Assembly: GCA_021464245.1 (NCBI GenBank)
Contig: JADCRB010000010.1
Location: forward strand, 3,986,735 to 4,050,734
Direction: 5' to 3'
DNA from: Carallia brachiata
Taxonomy: Eukaryota > Streptophyta > Magnoliopsida > Malpighiales > Rhizophoraceae
Length of the DNA stretch: 64,000 nucleotides
The notes under the pieces were generated by a model, which did not search any database, had not been told where the DNA came from, and worked only from the letters and a program-made list of their open reading frames with translations. This document shows, piece by piece, positions 36,015-47,900 of the stretch. Each line of letters opens with the position of its first letter. Position 1 is the stretch's first letter. Made by a program: the position numbers and the translations under genes.

Positions 36015-38150
36015 TTACTTGACTAAAAGTTCCTGAATTAAATTGCTTGTGAAAGAATCAGGAATACAGCCATTTGCTTCCATTGAGGCAAACATCTTCT
36101 TAGCTTCATCATATCTCCCTGATCCACAAAATGCTCTGATAAAAGCACCATAAGTATAACTGTCAGGAGTCAAACCTGATGTCAACATGGAAACAAAAAG
36201 CCTCTCTGCTTTCTTGACTTTTCCTACCCTACAAAAACTCTCGATAAGAGCATTATAAGTAAAAAGATCTGGGCTTATCCCATCCAGTTGCATATTTCTA
36301 AAGAGTTTCATTGCTCTAGCAACATCTCCTACAACACACAAAGAACGAATTACTATATTGTATGTGATAGCATTGGGTGAGACACCCCACTGAATCATTT
36401 CAGTCAAACAATCTAAAGCATCCTCAACCAGTTGTGCTCGACTAAGTCCATCAATTATTGAATTAAAAGTGAAGATGTCAGGTTTGAATCCACGTTCCAA
36501 GAGCATTTCCAACAGTTCTTGCATCTTATCAACCTGTCCTCCCTTGCAATGCCCATTCATAAGGGTATTAAAGGTAACAAGCGTGGGAGTTATACCTTTA
36601 TGCTCCATGTCTTTAAAAACCGCCATTGCCCTTTCCATCATGTTGGCTTGGCATAAACAGTCAATTAACATGTTACATGAAAACCCATTTTCCAGAAGTC
36701 CATCCTTTAACATCTGATCAAGGTATCGACCCACTTCGGTACCTCTCTCTGCCTTGAGCAAAGCTTCAATTAGTGCAAGATATGTGCTAAAACCCAACCT
36801 CATCCCTCGCTCAATAAATTTATCCAATATCTCACATGTCTCATTCGGATCCAAACCCTTTAACAAACAAGTCATTGTGATATTCAACGTTGAACTATCA
36901 GGTAAGTAGCCTCTCTTGCCTAGTTTCCTTAACAATGCACCTGCCTCTTTTGCCATGCACTTATTTGACAAGCAACACAGAAACGTATCACAAGCCAATC
37001 TTCTCAAAATGGGTTCCCGTTCTATGTATTTTATTACCACCTCAAATGCTTTACTTGGAGCCAAACACCGAAACACCCCATAAATCAATGATCTAACTGT
37101 AGCTTCACTGGGACTTACATTCCGACCTTTCATAGTCTCTATAACAGCAAACGCTTGGTCCGGCCGATTTGCATTACAAAACCCATCAATTAAGATTGTA
37201 TAAGTAAACACGTTAGGTGAATATCCCAAACCCTCCATCTGCTTAACCAACCGGAGTGCCTCATCCACCACACCAGACCTACAAACTCCATGAATAAGTA
37301 TATTATAAGTAAACCTATCTGGCTTGCAATTATCCGCCTGCATCTGCTGGAATTTCAGATAAGCCAAGTCAAGAGAATTGGCTTTTATCAGTGCATCAAT
37401 AACTGCATTGTATAATCTCGTGCTAGAATTAATACCTAAAAACGATATCTGCCCAAATACTTCATCACAATACTTTGCCAAACCCAATCTACCCCAACTG
37501 CCAATTAAAACGCAAAGCAAATCTTCACTGATTCGGCAACCGGAGTGTCTAATCTCTCTAAGCAATTCAACTGACAAAACAACAGGACCCTTTCGGTAAA
37601 GACAATTAGCTAAAACGCCTTTCACCGACTGATCCCTTGCAAGTGACGGATCAATATGAGAAACCCAGATATAAAACTTCAAAGCACAAAATGGGTTTTC
37701 TTGATTTTGAAAAATGCTGACAACAAATCTCGGATTCAAAACAATCCTCTCAGCTCTGAGCTCTTGGTTTAGCAATAAAAACCAGTCCTTTCTCGAAAGA
37801 AGTCGACAAGAGTAACTATGATCAGTAGGCTGAAGATTTCTGTGACACGAAATGGGAATTCTTGGAACTGAAACGGAGTTGGGACGACAATCGACGTTAC
37901 ATCTTGAAGAGGCTTCAACAACGTTGGTGTTGGCGTGGCTTTTGTCCGCCGTACCAGGTTTGGGCTTCGAGGGGTTTTGCCCGTTCAGCTTTGGCTGAGC
38001 TAAAGATTGGTGATTGCGAGAGAGACTGGCAAGGGCGGCAGCTGATGATGCTCTTGAAGACAAAGGAAACCCTCTCATGTCCCCTCCTGCAACGAAGCAG
38101 GAGCCACAGTAATGGGACTTGAAGGATCGGCAGCAGCAACCAAATGCCAA
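36015..38150 (-). CDS. PPR40: Mitochondrial pentatricopeptide repeat protein, PPR40 (At3g16890) type, 711 aa
   Basis: A single uninterrupted exon, as is normal for P-class PPR genes. The N-terminus is rich in Ser, Ala and Arg; the second Met (38078, MRGFPLSSRASSAAALASLS) may be the real start of a mitochondrial presequence. A conserved pre-PPR region follows (NQENPFCALKFYIWVSHIDP, LLCVLIGSWGRLGLAKYCDE). About a dozen 35-residue repeats then run to the end, for example TRLYNAVIDALIKANSLDLA, KPDRFTYNILIHGVCRSGVV and SPNVFTYTILIDGFCNANRP. There is no E, DYW or SMR extension. The order and wording match Arabidopsis PPR40, a mitochondrial protein linked to complex III electron flow and stress tolerance. 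The AAE7-type gene 18 kb away repeats the Arabidopsis neighbourhood. Intact. Confidence 0.93.
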   Translation of the reverse strand: MAFGCCCRSFKSHYCGSCFVAGGDMRGFPLSSRASSAAALASLSRNHQSLAQPKLNGQNPSKPKPGTADKSHANTNVVEASSRCNVDCRPNSVSVPRIPISCHRNLQPTDHSYSCRLLSRKDWFLLLNQELRAERIVLNPRFVVSIFQNQENPFCALKFYIWVSHIDPSLARDQSVKGVLANCLYRKGPVVLSVELLREIRHSGCRISEDLLCVLIGSWGRLGLAKYCDEVFGQISFLGINSSTRLYNAVIDALIKANSLDLAYLKFQQMQADNCKPDRFTYNILIHGVCRSGVVDEALRLVKQMEGLGYSPNVFTYTILIDGFCNANRPDQAFAVIETMKGRNVSPSEATVRSLIYGVFRCLAPSKAFEVVIKYIEREPILRRLACDTFLCCLSNKCMAKEAGALLRKLGKRGYLPDSSTLNITMTCLLKGLDPNETCEILDKFIERGMRLGFSTYLALIEALLKAERGTEVGRYLDQMLKDGLLENGFSCNMLIDCLCQANMMERAMAVFKDMEHKGITPTLVTFNTLMNGHCKGGQVDKMQELLEMLLERGFKPDIFTFNSIIDGLSRAQLVEDALDCLTEMIQWGVSPNAITYNIVIRSLCVVGDVARAMKLFRNMQLDGISPDLFTYNALIESFCRVGKVKKAERLFVSMLTSGLTPDSYTYGAFIRAFCGSGRYDEAKKMFASMEANGCIPDSFTSNLIQELLVK

Positions 38151-39125
38151 GGTTCTTTTTTATTTTTTTGGGGGGCAGGAATGAAAAAACAGCAACGATT
38201 TGACGTTTCGTTGAGCTTTGTGGTGGAGGGGCTAGGGCCGCCTAGCATTTGGGCTTTTAAATTCTTTTCGAAATCCATACTTCTGAGAATGCCCACATCA
38301 ATATGTTCTTGTTTTTTTTTTCAGGAAAGCCCAAATTTGTTGTTTATGTTTTTTTTTTTTTTTTCAATAGGTTTAGTTCATAATTTTTGGAGGACTTTGA
38401 TTGGTTGTGTTTCGCAGAGTTAAGAATGATAAATAAGGATCCAACTACGTATATGTAGTTATTGCACTGGGTGTTACACCGAACTAACATGGATTAAATA
38501 TTTTAGTATTTTTTCTTTTTTGTTTATAAAATTTGAATTTAAATTTAGAAGAGATGTGTGTAACTTTGGTGTGCTATTCTAGTTATATTAAACTTTTCTA
38601 GATAAATAATTAAAGGAGCCCAGAATCATTGCTCATGTGGATTGACATTATGCCAATGATAAATGAATAAAGAAGTTCTTGAAAGGTTAAACTATAATTT
38701 TTATGGTAATTTAAAGAGCGAGTTGTGTTATAATGTTAATATTTACTTAATTGTGATCTATATATATTTAACTCCTTTTCACATGAATTTCCTTTCATTT
38801 TTTATTTTTTCTAAAAAGGACCCATGTACGCTTTGTCTAAGCAACGCACAATTGCAACAGCAATCATCAAACAATAGAAGCAAGCAACAAAAGAGTGGAA
38901 GACTGAAATTCCATCCCATAATAAAGGCTCCTTTATTCAGAATTAAGGAGCATTTGTAAGGGCAAATTATAATCTGTGCTATTCCTAACTTCTAAGATTA
39001 CGGGGTCTAAATATAATACATTAAAAAAAAAAAAATCCTTGAGCAATTAATCCATAGAGTCTCCCTGCGACAACATCAAGAGAGGAGGAAAAAACGGGAT
39101 TCAAAATATGAAACAGACAATGCAA
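38151..39125. other. Intergenic region upstream of the PPR gene
   Basis: The stretch holds the PPR promoter side, several poly-T runs (38309-38321, 38351-38364) and the 3' flank of the endosulfine gene. No other gene is supported. Confidence 0.4.
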
Positions 39126-41407
39126 TCACAAGGTGAATCCTACAATGTAGACATCAGCACTCACATGGCTACCAGAGGTACAAGCCGGTCTTCTAGGAGG
39201 CAGTTGCTGGTGGGGCGTTCTCTGTAAATTCTCACAATCAGCTCCATTGATTCATTACATCAATTCTTTTAATGTAAATCTATGAAATCGATTTTTTTTT
39301 TTTTTGAGAAGTATCCATATATGAAATTAATTTGTTACATGTAGTTCCCCACCCCCCAACCAATACCTGTAGCTTTGGTCGCAAAGCTTCTATTGCCACA
39401 GTGGACTTCTGACTGACTCCTGCTCCTTGCTGTTCCATTCAACCATTGCAAGAAAAAACCATATATATGAAAGAATTAAATTAGAAACCCAAAAAAATAA
39501 ATCACCAAAAAGCAGCCAAAAATATATGTTGCTTTGCAGGTGCTGAATTTACAAATCATGGGGTACTATTTAAGACATTGAATGGCTCCAAACCCTGAAA
39601 TCTACAACCTTCAAAGGCAAATTCAGGATAGGAAAAATCTTTTTTGTCTTCACAAGAAATAGACATATTGGCCGTAACTCTTCGAGGGATTGACCCCAAC
39701 TAGTAATTGCAGTTGCTTCTTTATAATTCGAGGAAAAAAAAAAAAAAAAACCTTGCATAAAGCCCAGTCCGCCGAGTCAAAAAAAGCACGTTGGTGGTCC
39801 TGCAAGCATCCCAAAATCAACGTCTCTTTAGACCCAGTAATGGAAGATATCACAAGTTATTACAACTCATCGCTTCATTAATCTCACTTAATGAAAACGT
39901 TAATCTTACCTTTGAAATCAAGGGCTTCTTCTTGGGAACAAGTTCTCCATATTTCTTGGTCATTGACGTCGCCTGTTATTCAATATATTAATTAATTTAC
40001 TTGAGGATTCTCAACGATTTTGTTTCCAACAGTTTTTTTTTTTTTAACCCAAACTATATTTTCTTATTATCATGCGTAAGTACCTGAAATGACGAAAAAA
40101 AGTATGAGTACTACAGATTTTACTTACTAAATAATATGGCATATGATGACATTTTCTAAATTGTTTGCCTAAATTCATAACTAGAGTTTTGATATAATTT
40201 TTTAAAAGACACTTAATTATTAAACATTTAGACCTCAACTTTTAAGGTGTCAGAATTCTAATTTCAGAAAAAGAATACAAACAATCACTTTTTCTTTAAT
40301 TTTTGGAATAAAATCAAGTTAATAATTGGTGTAGGATAATTTGTGGTTTTGACCCTAGTGATTGTGATACTTTGGCCGCCTTGACCGAAAAAACGATCCC
40401 ACAAGGAGAAGAATGTATGGTGTTGTGCTATGTGACACCGTGCCCTGCCGACACTCGACATCTCAAAGAATGTCTCTCTGATGTCAGTGAGTGTAAAGAA
40501 ATACAATGTCTTGTTACCGATTATAGCCGTTAGATATAGGGACCGTAGATGTTGGGGGACCGTAGATGTTGGGTGATGGTGATCATACATGCAATCATCA
40601 AATTCACTGCAACAAGATATTCCCTTGATAATTTTTTTTAAAAAAAAAAAAAATCAATCTAGTTTGAGAATTCGTGCCCCTTACTTGAGTATATCCTCAG
40701 GATGTACTTAACAGCATGATACAAATCAGCCTAATCAGCGTCAAAAATTAAAGATAAGTAATTGATGAACATAACTTTCGTTTGGGTTCATTGTACATAA
40801 TTAATAAAATAATTATTTTATGAATAAAAAATAATACATATCATAACGTTTAATTTAAAAACTATATACTCTTTTAACACTCAATCTTAATTTGTACCTT
40901 TTTTTTTATTCGATACATATAATGTGTACATGAAATTATGTGTCCATACAGTTTTTCTCCGAGTAAAACATGGTCATCTGTAATTGGCTTCTCCAGAAAA
41001 TTTTCCTGTAGGATGGACTATATGTAGAAACATGCATTTCTTCCCGCAATCCATCCCTAGATTGGGGACCCTCGTTAAAGCGGCAGGTTAGACATGTAAT
41101 GGAATTAATTGATGGGCAAGTTGGTGCCCATCTTCTCATAACTACATATTCTATGGCTATCACGCAACAGTTAATATCAATTTACAAAGTTTCAGGTCTA
41201 TGCTTATGTTTTCAATTCCTGAAATTTGAATTCTTCTTTCAATTTTCTTAAAAAGAACTTAAACCAAAAAAAAAAAAAAAAAAATGAAAGAGACCAAGAG
41301 AAGAGAGAGAGAGAAAGAGGAAATAGCCACTGGCTGATGGGGTATGTAGATTGTACCTCAAGGTCATGAGAAGCATTAAAATCATCGTTTCTCCTGCAAT
41401 CTGCCAT
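39126..41407 (-). CDS. Plant endosulfine (ENSA/ARPP19 family), 106 aa, five exons
   Basis: Exons in minus order: 41357-41407, 39910-39972, 39752-39799, 39367-39429 and 39126-39221. Every exon is a whole number of codons (51, 63, 48, 63 and 96 nt). The product starts MADCRRNDDFNASHDLE, continues KKYGELVPKKKPLISK, then the signature DHQRAFFDSADWALCK, then EALRPKLQRTPHQQLPPRRP and a short tail. In animals and yeast the Ser of FDSxD is phosphorylated by Greatwall and the protein then inhibits PP2A-B55. Plant members keep the FDSADWAL motif, but their kinase and role are poorly known. Plant relatives usually have DHERA and WALGK where this has DHQRA and WALCK. The first intron is about 1.4 kb. Easy to miss because no exon exceeds 96 bases. 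Confidence 0.85.
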
Positions 41408-41672
41408 CCGGTTTCTCCTGTTCAATCAAACACTTATATGTCCAGAAACCTCGGTGCTTAAATATATCGAATTTAGATACTTTGAAAAAAAAAAAAAAAA
41501 CTAAAGAGAGAGGAGATACCAAATAAGACCCTTAATAAGGAAATTGTCTGGTGAAATTGGTGACTGGTAACAAAACTCAAAACCACGTATGTGAAGGCCA
41601 GTCACAAGCTATGGACAAAAGGGCTCCGTGCGTGTAGCGTGTATGTGTGTATGTTTTTTGTGTGTTACATAC

Positions 41673-41693
41673 AGAGAGAGAGAGAGAGAGAGA
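41673..41693. repeat. (AG)n microsatellite upstream of the endosulfine gene
   Basis: A pure AG run about 270 bases before the minus-strand ATG, so it would be CT-rich in the transcript direction, which is common in plant core promoters or leaders. Confidence 0.8.
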
Positions 41694-42774
41694 AAGAGAA
41701 TCTTACGCATTAGCTTGCACGGGAGAAAAGGAAGATGTGCAACAGAGACAAACCAATAGAGAGAGATGGGTGGGGTGGTTTTGAGTGAGAAGGTGAGATA
41801 AGAATATACGCTACTACTACCACTAGGCAAAGATAAATATAAAAAATTAAGAGAAGATGTCCATGTTGTTTTTTTTTTAACTAAAAAAAAACACGTGCAT
41901 TACATATTTGTTGACTATGACAAAATCGAAAATTATACGTTTTTATTCAACTTTTTCATAAGAAGTACTATTAAAATATTATCAAATTCGCATAGATCTT
42001 TTTTCTTTGCGACCACAATAATAACGAATCTAAATTTTAATACTAAACTATCAAAAGACCTTGACGTTACCAAAAAGCAAAAGGGTTAATTAGTGTGAGG
42101 GAAAATAATACCGAAGCCAACTTAATCGGAAACAACAAGCTGACGAATAGAGGCAAACTCGCAAAGGGTGGGTAGGAATAAGGTTTGGCACTCGTGGTGG
42201 GCAACTACTTAGAAAAGGTCTTGTAAAGGAGATTATGATTATCTTTTGTCTTCATGTAGACAAATCCATATTTGTCAACAGATTTTTGTCCCACTACTAA
42301 AATTATATAGTAAAATCTTAGAATGTATAATTTTATTGAAATATAATAAATAAATTTTAAAAAAATCATTAGATACTCTTTAGGTAATACTCAATTATAT
42401 ATATATATATTAGTTTTAGTCTTTTAACTTAGTGGCTAAAGAGCACATATTAAGACATTTAGAAAAGAGAAATGAGGATGCGGCTTGGGCAGAAGTCAAA
42501 CCCCTACATGATTGGTGGAAAGAAACTTCCTCAATCACACGAACTACACCAGCCCTCTCAATTATATATTTTTTACGCATGCGTTTGAGTTATTGTTTTT
42601 GGGCCGTTATCATGTCCACATCGGCCGGTCCATGTCAAATCCACACCTTTCAATCTTTAATTGGATCTAACTCCGTTACGGACACTCGAATGCACGTCTG
42701 TGGCCTCAATTAATCCTATTCACTTTTGAACATATTTAATTTTATTATACAAAAACATTTATAAATTTTATTTA
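41694..42774. other. Intergenic region, no gene recognised
   Basis: AT-rich with a slightly GC-richer patch at 42440-42720 that contains a 93-codon plus frame without a recognisable domain. Confidence 0.35.
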
Positions 42775-43135
42775 AAAAATATTATAAATTTTATTAAAAA
42801 TAATAAATATAACACTAATTTTAAAGAATGATAAATATAATTATTAATTTTAAAAAGTAACAAATTTATCATTAATTTTACTTAAAGTAATAAATTTAAT
42901 ACGTAATAATTTTTTACAAATAGGATATGTCAATTTCAATAATAGATTTATAAAAATATATCTATTTTAATAATAAGATAATCATATGAACTAATGTCAT
43001 ATTATTGAAACAGATAAATTCTATTTAAAAAATTTTACAGTATACTAAATTTGTTACTTTAGTGAAAATTAGTAATAAATTTATTACTTTTTAAAATTGA
43101 TGATAAATTTGTTATTTTAACATATTAACCCTTAA
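42775..43135. mobile_element. Palindromic AT-rich MITE (family copy 3)
   Basis: The sequence shares with the 21.2-kb copy the core GAAACAGATAAATTCTATTT followed by AAAAAATTTTACAG, plus arms built from AATAAATNNAACACTAATTT words and their inverse near 43081-43125. The arms are more diverged than in the other copies. No ORF is present. Confidence 0.5.
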
Positions 43136-43324
43136 TTTTATTCGCTTTAAAATATGTTTGAGATTAATTCTTTTTTTTAATCTAAAAATAAATAAGCGAA
43201 AGTGGAGCTCTACAGACCTGTGAGGGAGAATTGCGTCTGACTGGCCCCAAAAGAGGATGCGATCCTCTACTTCTGGACTTATTGAGGGAGCAAATCACAA
43301 TAGGCCCAACAAAAGTCACTGCAG

Positions 43325-43440
43325 GGCAGCTCGTGACCTCACAAGTTAGAGCATACGTTTAGTACCACCGACCGACTATAATAGGGTTCGAACATATGAT
43401 TTCGCAGAGGTACGGTCAAACCTCTTATCACCAAATCACA
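43325..43440 (+). repeat. tRNA-like fragment, possibly a SINE head
   Basis: AAGTTAGAGCATACG resembles a pol III A box and, about 45 bases on, GGGTTCGAACATATG resembles a B box. The cloverleaf cannot be completed, so this is not a working tRNA gene. Similar B-box-like words occur near 29690, 32255 and 46368. Confidence 0.3.
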
Positions 43441-44979
43441 TGGGTCGATAGTTTTTTACATTTATTCTAATTCCCAAGAATGTATGTTCAAAAAGTTAGT
43501 ATTGCATGAAATTTGATTCAAAATGGCCTAATTCAATATCAAGATTTGAGATTAACATGAAGCAAACAGAAGATTGGCTTCAATAGTAGATAGAACTAAA
43601 AATCTTTCTTTGTATTCATCTCATTTTCTATTTTTGTTTTTTTCCCTCAAGGAAAGGATATAAAAATTTGATTACCCAAATGTATATGCACTAAGAAATA
43701 ACGAATGTCTAATGAGTGGACTAATATTAAATTGGCCTATGTCTTATCATTAATTGGCGTACAATGGCATTAAGCAAGAGATGCCCAACACGTCAAAGAG
43801 TGAATGACATTTTCAACCATCTCTTTTGGGTATTCTCTGCAGCCTTTTTGTTTCCGATTTAATTCGTTTAATTTTTGCAAATCATTACGGTGGAATGACA
43901 TCACTATTATATGGAATTTGCCACCCTTCAATTCAAAATTATTTTAACATTAGAGTGACGTCAGTTATTTGACCCAATCAAGGTGCAAGCTCATTCACGA
44001 TTCTGCAAGTTGCTGCAGGACATTTTGACAGGAGAAAAAAAAATTCTGAAGAACTCAAGCTTGATATCCCATCTAATGGAATCAGCATGTTTCATATTTC
44101 CTCCCTTCTTAATCACTCGAGGGATGACGAAGGAAGAAAGGCATGTCAAATACATAAAACTCTCACATATTATTTTGTTTTGAACAAAATTAGATATATA
44201 TAATCTCATTCTTATCTTTTTTTTTAAAAAATTATTTTTATGATTCGAATCTATAATTTTCAAATTACATAAATCCGAATCCTTTTATTTAATTAAACCA
44301 CGCGACTAGGTGTCATTCCTCTATGCAGGGTCACTCTCTTTGTATGCTGCACGAACTTAAGATTGCACGTGAAATTTCCATTTTCTTTAGTGCAGAGAAC
44401 AGTAACAACAATAATTTATTGTGGTGCTCTTCACATTTTTTTCTCCAAACAGTGACAACACTGTGTCCCAGCTCTCCCAACGAGGTTTCATGTCATTTCA
44501 ATTGCACGTCCAATAATCGTTCTAGCAAGTCGTCCAAAGTGTACCAAAAATGTGCCGTATCTCAATAATTTACAGAAAAAAGGTGCAGCAATTTTACACT
44601 GGAATAAACAGAACAGAATATTTCAATTTCGATGTGGAATAATAAGTCCTTCATCTGGAGTAAGAATCAGCAATTTGCTCAAGAAGATATGGAAGCAAAC
44701 TCGTTTTGATTAATAGAAGCAAAAGTTACAAACTTACAATTGCCAATACATAATTGCATACAAACAGAAGAATTACAGCCAGAAAAACTTCAATCTGGTG
44801 TTCTTATTATCTTGCTTAACCAATTCTGTTTAATTCAATCTGCCTTTGCAGATCAACTGAACCAATACCTATTATATCACAAGTTTTCTTGACACAATAA
44901 GTAGTAGCTGATCTTCTTGAGTTCTATGTATTATTTTTTACAGTTGTAAGAGCTTATTTTGTAGTTATAAGAACTTGAT
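43441..44979. other. Intergenic region downstream of the xylosidase gene
   Basis: Mostly AT-rich. The last 350 bases or so probably include the BXL 3' UTR. No other gene is supported. Confidence 0.4.
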
Positions 44980-47900
44980 CTAATCCAAATTTGCTTGGAG
45001 GGATATAGAATGCTTGAGATCTCCAATGTGAAGCTGATGTTTACCAATTGGAATTCTTCGAACTCCGAACTGGTCGGCAACACTAAGGTGCTTACACACA
45101 TCAATATCAATTTTCACTTGTTTCTGGGAGCCAGCCACTAAATGAACCTTCTCAAAGCCAATTAATTGCTTGTTTGAGGACCATTTTCCTGCTGGTGGCC
45201 GCGAGAAGACCAGAACGGTGTGAGTTCCATCCATAGTTCCCGTGTTTGAGACATCGATGTGGACGCTCAGTGGGAGTGTCTCAGTATCACAGTTGGTGTG
45301 AGACACCTGGACAGCATTGCTTAAAGTTGTGTTTTCTGAAGCGTAGAGACTGGTGAGAGGTACCGAGAATTTTTTGGGAGCTTTGGCTAAACTGTGAGAA
45401 AATGTGGTGTAGCTAATTCCATGGCCAAATGGGAAAACAACGGGACCATTGTAGAATCTATAGGTCCTGCCGGGATAGCCTCTTGAATGGTCTGGTCTTA
45501 GTCCCATGTTTGTCATGGGCACTTTGGCAACATAGTCTTGTGGATACCATGTCATTGGCAGCTTTCCACCTGGAGAAACAAACATGGGAAAGTACATTTG
45601 TCATTCTGTACTCCTGATTCCAGCTCAGAAAGTCTTTTCACTATTCATGTTCAATAAATCATTCCTGACAAAGGATCACAATATGGTATTTTCACTTTAC
45701 ATTTTGAATAAGGCTAACTAAGTTATTGGTACTTTTGATCAATTTCTGTATGGAACTTCTTTGGTTATAGTCATGTTCAATTAAAACCATAATATGCCTC
45801 GTTACAGGTTTAAAACAAGCTGAAATTTGATCAAAGATGAAAATGTAAAACATACCAGGATTGGTTGTTCCAAACAAAACATCAGCAATGGCGGCACCTC
45901 CAGCTTGACCAGGATATCCAACCCACAAAATAGCACCAATACGAGGATCGTTCTTAGCGAATGAGACGTCAATGGGACCACCACTCATCAGGACCAAAAT
46001 AATAGGACCTCTGGCGGCTGTAGCCACTCTTGACACAAGCTCTTGTTGATGTCCAGGCAAAAGGAGACCTGCCCTGTCCCTGAACTCTGCTTCTATGGAT
46101 TGGTCAAGTCCCATCACCAGGACAGTCGCATCGGCCTGGCGGGCTGCAGCCTCGGCTGCAAAAAATTGTTGGTTCCCATTGCAAGCAACATTTGCGCACC
46201 CAGCTTGGTGAATGGTCCTAGCATACCTGCTAATACCTTGTAAGGGTGTGGTGTAACCACATGCAATACCTGCATAGAAAAGTAAAAATGTTAAAATTTA
46301 TCCATGTTCTCCACAGATTAAGCCATTTTGCCAATATTTTGATGGGGGGCTTTTTCTTTTTTAAACCGGGATTCGAACTAGAGACATTCAATTTTGGAGA
46401 CCATTCAAGGCGAGTAACTTGTTGGCCGATGTGGGAAATTTTGAGAATGGACAATACATACCAGCATAATTGCCAATCATGGTATCGGTAACGTCAGAAT
46501 TGGGCCCAATGACTGCTACAGTGCGATGATGGATCCGGGATAATGGGAGGGCCCGCCCACGATTCTGGAGCAGAGCTATGCCTTGCCTGGCAGCCTCCAG
46601 AGCAAGATACTGATGGGCTGGTGTGCAAACGTCCCTGGGGCCCAAGTTGCCGAATGGCTGGGCTGATGGCTCTCCATCAAACATGCCCAGTCTCATCTGG
46701 ACCGTGAGTGTGTTGGCTAAGGCCATATTCACGTCCTCCTCGTTTAGCAAACCTCTCCTGACGGCGTTCTCCGTGTGGATAGCCAAGAATGGCCCACAAT
46801 CCAAATCTAAACCTGAAAAGGTTGTAGTACCAAATGGGTCACGTCAGGAATTGAACCAACGGTCCCCCTCGTCAACATTAATTACGTTTTGGCTGTAACA
46901 TTTTGACCTTAGGAAAAAATTAAACGTGCTGCATGGATCAATTGTTTGTTGAAGAATAATATTATGGTTATTTAAAGGTATAAAATAACGAATCCCACAA
47001 AAAAAAAAAAAAAAAGAAAAAAAGAACATCATTGAGTTGATGGATCATGGCTGATCGAGAGCTATGCGACCGACCTGCCTTGATGGTGGCCGCAGCTGCC
47101 TCCTCTGGTGTTGCGGTGTAGTGTTGGCTATCATACATAACTCCAACAGAATCACAGTCTGACGCGATGTATCTGTTTGAACCCACCAAAAGATTTCGAT
47201 GAAGAACTACATGTAATAAATATAAGAAAAATACTTTTTAACTTCATAACATAATTTTAAAATAATAATAAAATTTGATTTGTATTATTTGATTGTTGAA
47301 TTCACGAAAAATAAATAAATAAATAAACTGTCTAATATCACAATAACACTGTATTGCTATTTTTTATTTTTTAAGTCTAATCATATAATCTTACTTTAAA
47401 TATAATTAATTGAATAACATCTTGAGGAGATATATATATATATATAACTCAAAAAATAAAATGAAAACATTCCTATATGGTGTGCAGACACCCATGTGGG
47501 TACTATAGTCCTCACCCATTAAGACGCCACTGGCCACGGATCGTGGTTTTGAGGAGGTCAGGATCAGCACAGGTTGGCTTCCCGTTGACTTGATTGTAAG
47601 AGCACATTACGCTGGCCACCTTCCCTTCCACCACGCAGGCCTTGAACGGCACGTCGTATGTGTCCTCCAAGTCTTGCTTGCTTACCTGTACCACATCACA
47701 CGGTTAGAAAATTTGCATTTTGGGGTCATTATGTCAATCCAATAACTAATCTTGATCTACCATTACCAACAAAAGTAGTAGGACCCTTTTGTCCTGTATT
47801 TGCTTGATAGTTGACACACAGGTATTTGCCCTTTGGCCTTTATATTTATTTACTTTGGTTGATTGCTCGATTGAAATTGGAATTTGAAATTTTGGGTCTT

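Noticed and set aside
43325..43440. tRNA gene
   Set aside because: Only A-box-like and B-box-like words are present. The stems of a cloverleaf cannot be paired, so at most it is a SINE-like relic.
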